64,000 nucleotides of DNA from positions 1,240,001 through 1,304,000 of the forward strand of contig CAWGSA010000002.1 in assembly GCA_963825175.1 (NCBI GenBank), written 5' to 3'. Below, one piece after another: positions 20,350 to 29,248 of this stretch (position 1 is the first letter of the stretch; the number at the start of each line of letters is the position of its first letter). Both the position numbers and the translations under genes were made by a program. The notes under the pieces were generated by a model. It was not told the DNA's origin. It saw nothing but the letters and a program-made list of their open reading frames with translations, and ran no database searches. This DNA is from DATFTF01 sp963825175 (GTDB taxonomy: Bacteria > Acidobacteriota > Thermoanaerobaculia > UBA5066 > Gp7-AA6).

Positions 20350-22025
20350 GTGACCTCCGAAACCGCGGCGCCGGTCCGCTCCGAGGGCGCGAGCGGCCCT
20401 CCCGACTCTCCTGGGTCCAAGCCGAAGAAGCGGCGGATCCCGGGTCGGGTCTGGCACCCGGCCGCGATCGTCGCGTCGCTACTTCCCCTCGCCTACTGCC
20501 TTCTTCGAGGATCGATGGGGGCTTCCCTCTGGCTGGACGAGATCCTGTACTACCACTTCGAGCGCCATCCCGAAGTGCGGGCCATCGAGATGGGGCGGCC
20601 CGGATCCCTGTGGGCGCGGCTGGTGGGAACGTTCGGCTATTGCGACCTCCAGCGAGATCGTTCATGCGCTCTTCGATGTCGTCGGGTTTCATTTGGCGGC
20701 GAGCCCGGAGCTGTACCTGCGCCTTCCTTCCACGGTGTACTTCGTCCTCGCGGTGGTTGCGCTGTACGTCATCGGTCTGCGCGCGTTCGCGGGACCGGCT
20801 CTGGGCGTTCGGAGTGGCGCTCGCTTTCGGGTCGACGCCCGCCTTTCTCTTTTACTCCTTCGAGGCACGCGTCTACAGCCTCGCCGGACTCCTGGTAATC
20901 GCCTTTCTCGTCTCGCTCTCGTCGGTCCTGGAAGGCGCCCGAGGATGGGGGGTCGCCGCCGCGGCGTTCCTCGGCACGGTCGCGGTTTGGGCGCACCTGT
21001 GGAACGTCTGTCTCCTGGCCGGTGTCGGTCTCTGCCTTCCGTTCATTCTCTGGCGCGACCCGGAACATTGGCGCAAGACCGGCCGGGTCACGGTCGCTAT
21101 CGGCTTCGGAGCAGCTTTCGCCGTGGCTCAGGCCCTGTACGTTTTTTCCTTGCGAGTTCCGGGACAGCATGGGATCCCGCTGTTCGAGCCCCAGCCTCTC
21201 AAGTCGCTGCTGTACTCGACCGCGTACGGCCCTTTCTTGGGCCTTCTGCGGGGGGATCCGGAGTACGTGCTCGGGATTCTGCTGGCGATCTCTCTGTTCC
21301 GGGTTCGAGGAAAACTGGGGTGGTGTCTCCCCGCCGCCGTCTGGCTGGCCCTGGCCCTGTCGATTCTCTTGATGTCGAGGTTTGGCTTCGGTATCAGCCC
21401 GCGACATCAGACGGCGCTGTACGCCGGAATCTTCGCCTGCCTGGCCCTGACTCGATCGGGGTTCGTGTCGAAGGCCTTGCTCGCCAATCTCATCGGCTTG
21501 AATCTGGTCCTGCTGCCGGCCACGGCGGAACGCATCGAAGCCAAGGGCAACGCGAAGCAGATCGCGCAGGTGATTGCCACCGGCCAGCTCCTGCGGCGCA
21601 CGCCGGTCGTCGTCCAGCACTCCTACAACCTCGGCTATCCCGATCCTCTCCACAGTTTCGCCCTGGCGTTCTACCTCGATGGCCTCCGCCGCGACGAGGC
21701 CGTGACACCCATCCTCGAGCTCCCGACGCACAGGGACGTCCGCGGCGTTCTTCTGGACCGCGATTACTTCGCCAACGGAGAGAAACGCCTGGCCGTTTTC
21801 ACCCGGGCGCCGATCGAAGAGTGGAAGGAGACCCTGGCCCGATGGCCGTCTCGTTTCCTGTGGTTCGTGGCCCCGTCGGGTGGTCTCGACCTCAAACAGG
21901 CAAGGGTGTACGAGGCTGCTCTCAAGGCTACGGGTTTTGCCAGGGTCCGGGGAGTCCAAGAACAATTCACGGGCTATCCGACGACCCGGCTGATGCTGTG
22001 GGCGCGGAGAGAGCCAGGGCGATGA
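20350..22025 (+). CDS. GT39-like membrane glycosyltransferase (two frameshifts)
   Basis: Polytopic membrane protein of about 555 aa. After a basic, Pro-rich cytoplasmic N-terminus, the first loop has SLWLDEILYYHFERHPE, with the Asp-Glu pair of GT-C enzymes. Then come alternating hydrophobic helices, including FLFYSFEARVYSLAGLLVIAF. Three reading frames must be joined: breaks near 20650 (after GTFGYCDLQ) and near 20800 (after LRAFAGPAL). The last 400 residues are intact. The start is GTG. It overlaps purN by 4 bp and lies 61 bp after purM, so it is part of that transcription unit although unrelated to purines. Confidence 0.72.
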
Positions 22026-22606
22026 AGGCAACGCGCCGCCATCGCCTCGCCGTGCTCCTCTCGGGACGCGGCTCGAACCTCGAGGCCATCGCCAACGCCG
22101 TGCAGGCGGGCGAGCTTCCGGACACCGTCATCGTGGGAGTCATCGCGGATGTTCCGCATGCCCCGGGACTCGAGAAGGCGCGTCTGCGAGGGCTTCCGGC
22201 TCATGCGGTGGACCGACGTCTCTTTGCGACCCGGGCGGCCCACGAAGGCGCTCTGCGGGAACTGCTGAGCGTCATGGAGCCGGACCTGATCTGTCTGGCC
22301 GGGTACATGCGCGTCCTGTCGCCGGACTTCGTCGCGGCGTACCGCGGCAGGATTCTCAACATTCATCCCTCTCTCCTGCCCAAGTTCCCGGGGCTGCACC
22401 CGCAGAGGCAGGCGCTCGAGGCGGGCGAGAAGGAGTCGGGCTGCACCGTGCACCTCGTCGACGAGAACGTGGACGCCGGGCCGATCGTCGTCCAGAGGCG
22501 CGTGCCGATCCTGCCCGGAGACACGGAGGAGACCCTGGCCGAGCGGATTCTCGAGCAGGAGCACCGCGCCTATCCGGAAGCGATTCTGAGGGTCCTGGGT
22601 CCATGA
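22022..22606 (+). CDS. purN: Phosphoribosylglycinamide formyltransferase
   Basis: GAR transformylase, 194 aa, step 3 of purine synthesis: transfers a formyl group from 10-formyltetrahydrofolate to GAR. It has the phosphate-binding SGRGSNLEAI, the folate loop LAGYMRVLSPDF, the catalytic NIHPSLLPKFPG (Asn, His) and the Asp in HLVDENVDAGPI. Length is normal. The ATG overlaps the stop of the upstream glycosyltransferase gene (ATGA). It is the last gene of the purM unit. Confidence 0.97.
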   Translation: MKATRRHRLAVLLSGRGSNLEAIANAVQAGELPDTVIVGVIADVPHAPGLEKARLRGLPAHAVDRRLFATRAAHEGALRELLSVMEPDLICLAGYMRVLSPDFVAAYRGRILNIHPSLLPKFPGLHPQRQALEAGEKESGCTVHLVDENVDAGPIVVQRRVPILPGDTEETLAERILEQEHRAYPEAILRVLGP

Positions 22607-22799
22607 ACGGTCGGACTGCCGGACCGGAGAGAGGGCCGTGGATTACGTCGTAGGGATCTCGACGATGAAATTCCAACCATGGGATCGGTGGTTACCGGAA
22701 GAACCCCGAGCCAGGACGCGATCTCACTAACAATATCGGTATTGTGCCACGCCCCGGCGGCCGAAGGGATCGCGTCTTCACCTGCGTGAGCCTGACCGG
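22607..22799. other. Intergenic gap with palindrome
   Basis: Gap of 193 bp between convergent genes. It holds a 30-codon open frame (22638-22730, starts GTG, reads DYVVGISTMKFQPWDRWL at its beginning) that may be the remnant of a longer gene. It also holds a near-palindrome at 22730-22745 (ACAATATCGGTATTGT), AT-rich against the local background. No clear terminator hairpin is visible. Confidence 0.35.
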
Positions 22800-23444
22800 T
22801 CACCTCGAGGCGCACGAACCTGTCTTGCCCGGCTCTGACATCCGGCCTTGGCTCGGAGCAAATTCCAGCTCGAAGAAGGCGCCAGGAATGGGCCAGATCG
22901 GGTTGAGCGGGCCGACCGTCGTCGACCGGAGAGCGCTCCCAAACAACTTCTTTGTGTCTTCGAGGGAGCGCACGTAATCGCCTTCGTCCGCTTTGGCCAG
23001 CAGATAACCGATCGGATTCTCACGGAACCGCGGAAGCGTCGGCTCGCCGGCAAGGAGTCGGATCGAGCTCTTTTGCGCCGCCGCTCGAACGGTGTCCAAC
23101 ATGCGTTGACTCTGTTCGTCGGAGAGATGGTGGAAGAAATTCATCGCGAGAACCATCGGGAAGCCTCGGACAAGCTCGGCCGTCAAGTCCGCGACGTCCA
23201 GGACACGAAAAGAGCCCCATGGATGGAGAAGCCGAGCTTCTTCGATACGAGAGACGTCGGAATCGATACCGGTGTAGGCCCCGGGTGGAAAGAATTCGCA
23301 GAAGGTGCCGGTGCCGCATCCGAGTTCCAGAATCGCTTCGCCTTTCCGCGGCGCGTACCAGCTCTCGATCGCGCGGCGTTCTTCCGCGTAGTCCCCATGA
23401 ACCAGATGCTGAAGAACGCGGTAGAGGGAGGGTGGAAGTCTCAC
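22800..23444 (-). CDS. Class I SAM-dependent methyltransferase
   Basis: Protein of 214 aa with a complete class I fold: motif I ILELGCGTGTFCEFFP, the acidic strand YTGIDSD, VLDVADL, and motif IV MVLAMNFFHHL. The N-terminus is SLYRVLQHLVHGDYAEERRAIESW. The start is taken at the GTG at 23444, which overlaps the stop of the upstream flippase-like gene (GTGA); longer frames upstream are not conserved. Substrate unknown. The position next to a lysylphosphatidylglycerol-synthetase-like protein and sugar genes suggests a lipid or glycan target. Confidence 0.8.
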   Translation of the reverse strand: MRLPPSLYRVLQHLVHGDYAEERRAIESWYAPRKGEAILELGCGTGTFCEFFPPGAYTGIDSDVSRIEEARLLHPWGSFRVLDVADLTAELVRGFPMVLAMNFFHHLSDEQSQRMLDTVRAAAQKSSIRLLAGEPTLPRFRENPIGYLLAKADEGDYVRSLEDTKKLFGSALRSTTVGPLNPIWPIPGAFFELEFAPSQGRMSEPGKTGSCASR

Positions 23445-24505
23445 GGCGAAAGCGGAGCGATCCGGGGAGTGTCGGATCTGGTGAGGCGAGTCGCGTCGAA
23501 GAGGCTCAGACCTTCGAAAGTGAGAAACCCGGTGCCCATCACCGCGACGACGGCAATGAGCATCGAATCTGCGAGCAGGGAAAGGGCGATTGCGTGGGGG
23601 CCGTCGATCGAAGCGAGGCCCAGGAGCCAAACGGCGGTGGCCTGGTGGATCCCAAGGCCGCCGGGTGTACCCGGCACGGCGATGCCTAAGGCGAAGGCGC
23701 TGGTGACGAGCATGATCCAGCCCGTCGGAAGGTCTCCCAGAACCGCCCGCGACAGGAGAGCGATACCGAGAACGTCGACGAAGACGGCGGCCACGGTGCA
23801 CACGGCTGCCGCGGCCAGCCAATTCCATCTCAGCTTGCGGCCGGCCGGACTGACGAAGCTGTCAAGTGCTCTGAGAGTCTTTGACCGGCCCGACCGCGCC
23901 GCCCAGACTCGAATGCGTCGCAACCAGACGGGAGGATGGAGAATCGACAGGACCAGCGCTCCCAGGGAGGCGGACAGGAAAGCCAACCCGACGCCAAGGA
24001 TGGCGAGCCGCGGGAATCCCGAATGACGGAGAAGTCCGAGAAAGGCCGCTGACGCCGCGCCAAGCAGGCAAAAGGCCACAAGGTCGTAGACCCGGTCGAG
24101 GACCAGACAGGCCAGGTGGCCGGCAAGGGGTGTGCCGGTCCGCCGCCGAAGCAAGAAGCACCGGGTAATGTCTCCCACGCGGGCCGGAAGGAGCATGTTC
24201 AGGAGGTTCCCGACCGAGCATGCCGAGAGATAGCCCATCGTCGCAGTCCGTGCATTGGTCAGGAAGCGGAGCCGCACGGCCCGCAGAACGAAGCTTCCCA
24301 CCGCCAGAAAAGGCAGCACGAGAAGGATCTGCCAATGCGTGCGCCTCCAAACCTCCACGAGAGAGGAGAGCGAAATTCGCCGCAGAAGGAGCACGAGGAT
24401 GCCGAGAGAGACGAGAAGACCCAGACACCAGGAAATGGCTCCGGGGCGAAATTGCTGCCGGACCGGAAGCGCGCTTTGACGTTTCGAGGCTTCGCTTCGC
24501 CGCAC
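23441..24505 (-). CDS. Flippase-like integral membrane protein (YbhN/AglD type)
   Basis: Membrane protein of 354 aa of the lysylphosphatidylglycerol synthetase TM / flippase-like family. It has about eight helices, with the family signatures LLNMLLPARVGDITRCFLLRR after the second helix pair, LVLDRVYDLVAF, and PGTPGGLGIHQATAVWLL near the end. There is no aminoacyl-transferase domain. Members are thought to move lipid-linked substrates or support polysaccharide export; the role here is unproven. The start is GTG, 7 bp after rfbH. It overlaps the methyltransferase by 4 bp. Confidence 0.85.
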   Translation of the reverse strand: MRRSEASKRQSALPVRQQFRPGAISWCLGLLVSLGILVLLLRRISLSSLVEVWRRTHWQILLVLPFLAVGSFVLRAVRLRFLTNARTATMGYLSACSVGNLLNMLLPARVGDITRCFLLRRRTGTPLAGHLACLVLDRVYDLVAFCLLGAASAAFLGLLRHSGFPRLAILGVGLAFLSASLGALVLSILHPPVWLRRIRVWAARSGRSKTLRALDSFVSPAGRKLRWNWLAAAAVCTVAAVFVDVLGIALLSRAVLGDLPTGWIMLVTSAFALGIAVPGTPGGLGIHQATAVWLLGLASIDGPHAIALSLLADSMLIAVVAVMGTGFLTFEGLSLFDATRLTRSDTPRIAPLSP

Positions 24506-24511
24506 GGCGGG

Positions 24512-25879
24512 TCAGACTCTCGTCGTGTACTGACCGACGTAGTTCCGGATCGTTTCCGCCACGAACTGCCGCATCGCGGGGCTCAATCCAGGAAACACAC
24601 CGATCCAAAAGCTGCGATGCATCACGATGTCCGAGTTGGTCAGCGAGCCCGCGACTCGGAAGGGCGCTGGTGCTCCGTCGGCGCAACGCTCGGCGGCCAG
24701 GCGCGTCAGGTTCGGCTGATGCAGAATGTTGCCCGCGAACAGCATCCGGGTCTGAATTCTCTTCCCTTCGAGCTCCCTCACGACTTCGTCACGGGAGAAC
24801 GGTGCGTCCGGCCGCAGCGTCAGAAGAAATCCGAACCAGCTCGGGTCACTCCCGGGAGTCGCTTCCGGCAGGACGAAGAAATCGTCGAGACCGGACAGCT
24901 CACGCCGGTAGTAGGCCCAATTCTCGCGGCGGGCCAGGCAGAAGGCATCGAGCTTTCGAGTTGCGCCACGCCGACCGCGGCCTGCATGTCGGTCATCTTC
25001 AGGTTGTAGCCGATGTGCGAGTAGATGTACTTGTGGTCGTAGCCGTAGGGAAGGTCGCCCAGCTGCCAGTCGAAGCGCGTTGCAGGTGTTCTTCGCCCGG
25101 GAACGCACCAGCAGTCGCGGCCCCAGTCGCGGAAGCTCTCGATGATTCTTGCGCATCGGCTTCTTCTGCGTGAGCACGCTCCGCCCTCGCCCATCGTGAT
25201 GTGGTGCGCGGGGTAGAAGCTCGAATGGTGGCGAGGTCACCGAACGGTCCCGACCGGCTCGCCGTCGTAGGTCGCGCCGAGCGCGTCGCAGTTGTCCTCG
25301 ATGACCCAGAGGTCGTGCTCGCCGCGGCGATCTCCATGACCGCGTCGAGGTCGAACGGGTTGCCGAGCGTGTGGGCCATCACGATCGCGCGGGTCTTCGG
25401 GCCGACGGCCTCGCGGACCTGTCCATGTTCGCGTCGTAGGTGCCGAGCTCGACGTCCACGAAGACCGGAGTCAGGCGGTTCTGGTAGATCGGGTTGACCG
25501 TGGTCGGGAATCCGGCGGCGACGGTGATGACTTCGTCGCCCTCCACGCAGCCGCCGCTTGCCGAGCTCCGGGGCGAGGTGAGCGCGGAGAGCGCGAGGAG
25601 GTTGGCCGACGAGCCCGAGTTGCAGAGCAGCGCGTGCGCACGCCCATGACACTGCGCGAAGTCGCTTCTCGAACTCCTCGGCGTAGCGGCCGGTCGTCAA
25701 CCAGAAGTCGAGCGACGCGTCGACAGAGGATGCGTCATCTCGTCGGCGTCGAAGACCTTGCCGCTCACGGGGACCGGGAGATGTCCGCCGACGAACGGAC
25801 TTCTCGGGCAACGCCACCCTCGCGTACTCGCGACGAGAGCTGAGGATCTCGGCCGCGCAGCTCCGACTCGGCGTGTCAT
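24512..25879 (-). CDS. rfbH: CDP-6-deoxy-4-keto-glucose 3-dehydrase (E1), frame-broken
   Basis: PMP- and [2Fe-2S]-dependent enzyme that removes the 3-hydroxyl of CDP-4-keto-6-deoxyglucose. At 25190-25215 the frame reads SSFYPAHHITMGEG; the His-His in place of the usual PLP lysine separates RfbH/E1 from ordinary DegT aminotransferases. Downstream, RDWGRDCWC and a following Thr-Cys region match the iron-sulfur ligands, then DWQLGDLPYGYDHKYIYSH. The N-terminal region (FLDFWLTTGRYAEEFEKRL type) and the middle are cut by many single-base indels from about 24965 upward; the C-terminal 150 codons are clean. It starts at the ATG at 25879, overlapping rfbG. Expected length is about 440 aa. Confidence 0.85.
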
Positions 25880-26880
25880 CGTTGTCGTTCCGAGGAGGTC
25901 CTCGGTACCAGGCGATCGTCGCGGCCAGCCCGTCGGCGAGCGACCACTTCGGCCGCCAGCCGAGCAGGCGCGTCGCCTTGCGAGCAGTCGAGGTACTGGT
26001 CTTGATCTCGCCGACCGCCTGTTCCGGATCATCGGCTCGAGGCCGTCGCGACCGCGAGCCGCAGGATGCAGCACGCCGCGTAGATCTCGAGGCACCGCGC
26101 GGGCGACTCGTCGGCTGAAGTTGAAGGCCTCGCCGGGACCTCGGGCTCTCGGCCGCGCTCGGCCAGCGCGAGGTAGGCGCTCGACGACGTCGTCGACGTA
26201 GAGGTAGTCGCGGAGGAACGTGCCGTCGCAGCGGATGCACCGGGGGCTCGTCCGCGGAGGATCGACCGGATCGTGCCCGGGATCGATCCGGCTCCAGTTC
26301 AGGTCGCCGCCGCCGTAGATGTTGCCGCAGCGGGCGACCGCGACCGGGCAGCGCCGTAGGTCCGCGCGTAGCAACCGGCGAGCAGGTCGGTGCAGCTCTT
26401 CGAGACGTCGTACGGGTGACGTCCCGCGCGCAGCGGCATCGTCCTCGGTGTACGGCAGGACCGCGGCACTCGCCGTAGGCCTTGTCGCTCGAGGCGACGA
26501 CGACGCGCCGCACCAGCCGGCGTGGCGCGCGGCAGGCCTCGAGCAGGTTGTAGGTGCCCCGGATGTTGCTCTCGAAGGTCGCGTAGCGGGCTGCGGTAGG
26601 CCGGTCCCGACGAGCGGTCTGCGCACCGAGGTGGAAGACGGTGTCGACCTCGTGCTCGACCAGGGCTCGCTCGACGTCGTCGCATCGACTCGAGGCGTGC
26701 CGGAGACGACGCGGCAGGAGTCGATGGCCCCGGATCGGATGAGCTCGGACTGGCGGATCCCAGTCCCGCACCAGGGTCGCGACGCGCGCCCCGGCTCGAC
26801 CAGGCGGGGCACGAGCGCAGGAGCCGACCAGGCCGGTGGCGCCCGGTGACCAGGACGGATCGGTCGCGCCAGAACGTCAT
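25876..26880 (-). CDS. rfbG: CDP-glucose 4,6-dehydratase, frame-broken
   Basis: NAD-dependent dehydratase that makes CDP-4-keto-6-deoxyglucose. Fragments in all three frames line up in order with the family: TFWRDRSVLVTG, VDTVFHLGAQT, TFESNIRGTYNLLEACR, SSDKAYGE, HPYDVSKSCTDLLAG (catalytic YxxxK), RCGNIYGGGDLNWSRI, GTFLRDYLYVDDVV, GWRPKWSLADGLAATIAWY. Indels occur about every 50-100 bp. It overlaps rfbF by 4 bp at its start and rfbH at its end, the same F-G-H order as in Salmonella and Yersinia O-antigen clusters. Confidence 0.85.
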
Positions 26881-27653
26881 TTCCAGATCTTCCACGGGGC
26901 CTGGCCCGAGCTCCACAGCTCTTCCAGCAGCCGCTTCTCCCGCAGCGTGTCCATCGGCTGCCAGAAGCCGTCGTGCCGGTAGGCCATCAGCTCGCCGCGC
27001 GCGGCGAGCGTGTTCAAGGGGCTCGAGCTCCCAGAGCGTGTCGTCTCCGGCGATGCAGGTCGAGGACCGGCCGGCTCGAGCACGAAGAAGCCGCCGTTGA
27101 TCCAGCCCTCGCCGACCTGCGGCTTCTCGGCGAACGCGGCGACCCGGTCTCCGTCGAGCATCAGTGCTCCGAAGCGCGCCGGCGGGCGCACGGCGGTGAC
27201 GGTCGCGAGCTTGCCGTGCGCGCGGTGGAAAGCGACCAGGGCCTTCAGGTCGACGTCCGCCACGCCGTCGCCGTAGGTCATCATGAAGGTGCTCGCTTGC
27301 CGATCCATGGGGAGAGCCGCCGCAGCCGACCGCCGGTCTGCGTCGCCAGGCCCGTGTCGACCAGGTGCACCGTCCAGTCGGGGGAGGACGGCGGTGTGGA
27401 TCTGGTTCTCGCCGCGCCCCAGCCGGACCGTGACGTCGGCATTGCGGGCGTAGAAGTTCAGGAAGTAGTCCTTGATGACGTCGCCCTTGTAGCCGAGCGC
27501 GACCAGGAACTCGGAGAAGCCGTGGAACGAGTAGATCTGCATGATGTGCCAGAGGATCGGATGCTCGCCGATCTCCACCATCGGCTTGGGACGGAGGACT
27601 GTTTCCTCCGAGAGGCGGGTCCCGGCTCCGCCGGCCAGTATAATTGTCTTCAT
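26877..27653 (-). CDS. rfbF: Glucose-1-phosphate cytidylyltransferase, frame-broken
   Basis: Makes CDP-glucose from CTP and glucose-1-phosphate, the entry to CDP-3,6-dideoxyhexoses. The N-terminus KTIILAGGAGTRLSEET is the nucleotide-binding loop, followed by RPKPMVEIGEHPILWHIM, YKGDVIKDYFLNFY, FMMTYGDGVADVD and GGFFVLEP. The ATG is at 27653. At least two indels lie between about 27000 and 27390; the first 85 codons and the end (GFWQPMDTLREKRLLEELW) are in frame. A TACAAT box at 27689-27694 could serve as -10 for the rfbFGH unit. Confidence 0.9.
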   Translation of the reverse strand: MKTIILAGGAGTRLSEETVLRPKPMVEIGEHPILWHIMQIYSFHGFSEFLVALGYKGDVIKDYFLNFYARNADVTVRLGRGENQIHTAVLPRLDGAPGRHGPGDADRRSAAAALPMDRQASTFMMTYGDGVADVDLKALVAFHRAHGKLATVTAVRPPARFGALMLDGDRVAAFAEKPQVGEGWINGGFFVLEPAGPRPASPETTRSGSSSPLNTLAARGELMAYRHDGFWQPMDTLREKRLLEELWSSGQAPWKIWK

Positions 27654-27734
27654 GAAATCTCTGAGCGGCGTCGCGCCCGCGCCCAGAGATTGTAGCAACC
27701 CCGCGCTCCGCCTCTCTTCCGGCGGCCGCGCGGC

Positions 27735-28178
27735 GTGACCGGAGCGCCCGCGCGGGAGCCGCGATCCGGCCTGTTTTCGCGGCTCCTCGCCAATCGCTTC
27801 CTGCGGTTTCTCCTCGTGGGCGGCCTCAATACCGCGTTCGGCTACGGCGTCTTCGCCGTCGGAATCCTGATCGGCGCGCCTTACGCCGTCGCCGCCCTCG
27901 TTTCCACGGTTCTCGGGGTTCTCTTCAACTTCAAGAGCTACGGAGCCCTGGTCTTCGGCAGCCACGACAACCGGCTGATCCTGCGTTTCTTCTTCGTGTA
28001 TGGCGTCTGCTACGTGGTCGGCCTGGTTCCTCTGGCCTGGGCGCAGGCACACGGCGTGCCGGTCCTCGCGATGGCGGCGTTCTGCGCTCTCCCGATGGCG
28101 GCGCTGGCCTTCACGCTTCAGCGGACCCTCGTGTTCCGGCCCCGGCGGGGCGGGCTCGATCCGACCACCTCGGGATAG
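27735..28178 (+). CDS. GtrA-like flippase family protein
   Basis: Small membrane protein of 147 aa with four predicted helices. The start of the domain, FLRFLLVGGLNTAFGYGVF, is the GtrA signature; the end has FTLQRTLVFRP. GtrA-like proteins are thought to help translocate polyprenyl-phosphate sugars for glycan decoration. The start is GTG. It opens the plus-strand polysaccharide run, back to back with rfbF, and sits 14 bp before the epimerase gene. A GT2 gene at 35047 could supply the lipid-linked sugar. Confidence 0.85.
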   Translation: MTGAPAREPRSGLFSRLLANRFLRFLLVGGLNTAFGYGVFAVGILIGAPYAVAALVSTVLGVLFNFKSYGALVFGSHDNRLILRFFFVYGVCYVVGLVPLAWAQAHGVPVLAMAAFCALPMAALAFTLQRTLVFRPRRGGLDPTTSG

Positions 28179-28192
28179 AGGGGCGGCAGACT

Positions 28193-29241
28193 GTGACCTC
28201 GCCGATCCTGGAAGTCGATCGCGCCTTTCTGGCCGAGCGGGCGGCGCCGCTCCTGGCCGATCTCGCGGGCGGACGGGTCTTCGTGACCGGCGGGACCGGC
28301 TTCGTGGGCTCCTGGATCCTCGAAGTGCTGTGCGCGGCCAACGACGGCGCCGGCCTGGGCCTGAGGGCGACGGTCTTGACGCGGGATCCGGAGGGCTTCG
28401 CCCGGCGCGCTCCGCACCTGGCCGGCCACGCTCTGTTCGACCTCCGGCGCGGGGACGTGCGGACGTTCCCGTTGCGAGAGGAACGCTACGACGCCGTCGT
28501 GCACGCCGCGTTCGACTCCTCGCGCCCGGTCGATCCGGCGCAGACCCGCGAGACCATCGCCGGCGGAACGGCGCGGTGTCTCGAGCTGGCCCGCCGTTCG
28601 GGGGCGCGGAGGTTCCTCTTCGTCAGCTCCGGCGCGGTGTACGGAAGGCAGCCCGAGGAGATCACGAACGCCGCGGAGGATTCGGTCGGCCGGCCCGGGG
28701 CGGAGCAGACGCGGACCGAGTACGGAACGGCCAAGCTCGAGGCCGAGGAGGCCGCGTTGCGCGCCGGCCGCGAAGGCGGGTTCGGCGTGACGGTCGCGCG
28801 GGGCTTCGCGTTCGTGGGGCCGCGGCTGCCCCTGGACGCGCACTTCGCGATCGGAAACTTCCTGGGGGACGCGCTGGCCGGACGGCCGATCCGGGTCCGC
28901 GGCGACGGCAGCGCGGTCCGCTCCTACCTCTACGCCCCGGACCTGGCGGTCTGGCTCCTCGCCATTCTGCTCCGGGGGAGCTCCCGGGCGCGGCCTACAA
29001 CGTGGGCTCGGAGCACGCCGTGACCGTCGCGGACCTGGCGCGTCTGGTCGCCGACGTCGTGGCCCCCGGTCTTTCCGTCGAGATCGCCGGCGCGTCCGCC
29101 GGGGATCCGCCGGACCGCTACGTTCCGGACACCCACCGCGCCCGCGTCGAGCTCGGGCTGGCCGAGACCGTCGGGCTTCCCGAGGCGATCGCGCGGACGG
29201 CGGCCTGGCACCGGAAGGCCTTGTCGGCACCCGTACACTAG
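28193..29241 (+). CDS. NAD-dependent epimerase/reductase (frameshifted)
   Basis: Extended SDR of about 349 aa. An N-terminal helix (ILEVDRAFLAERAAPLL) precedes the Rossmann motif VFVTGGTGFVGSWILEVL; the Ser and Tyr of the active site are in FVSSGAVYGRQP and RTEYGTAKLEAEE. The family is frequent in O-antigen clusters. The frame breaks near 28975, where one base appears to be missing in GGGGGAGCTC; the rest reads LPGAAYNVGSEHAVTVADL to the stop. Start GTG, stop 7 bp before the ThDP gene. It could reduce or epimerise a CDP-keto-sugar made by RfbFGH, but that is inference. Confidence 0.8.
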
Positions 29242-29248
29242 AGCCGCC

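Noticed and set aside
24512..25879. DegT/DnrJ aminotransferase making an amino-sugar
   Set aside because: The PLP lysine is replaced by His-His (YPAHHITMG) and the iron-sulfur cysteine region is present, which fits RfbH/E1 dehydrase and not an aminotransferase.
27641..27653. TATAAT-like box just before rfbF
   Set aside because: The bases are the first codons of rfbF itself (KTIIL) read on the other strand, so not a promoter.
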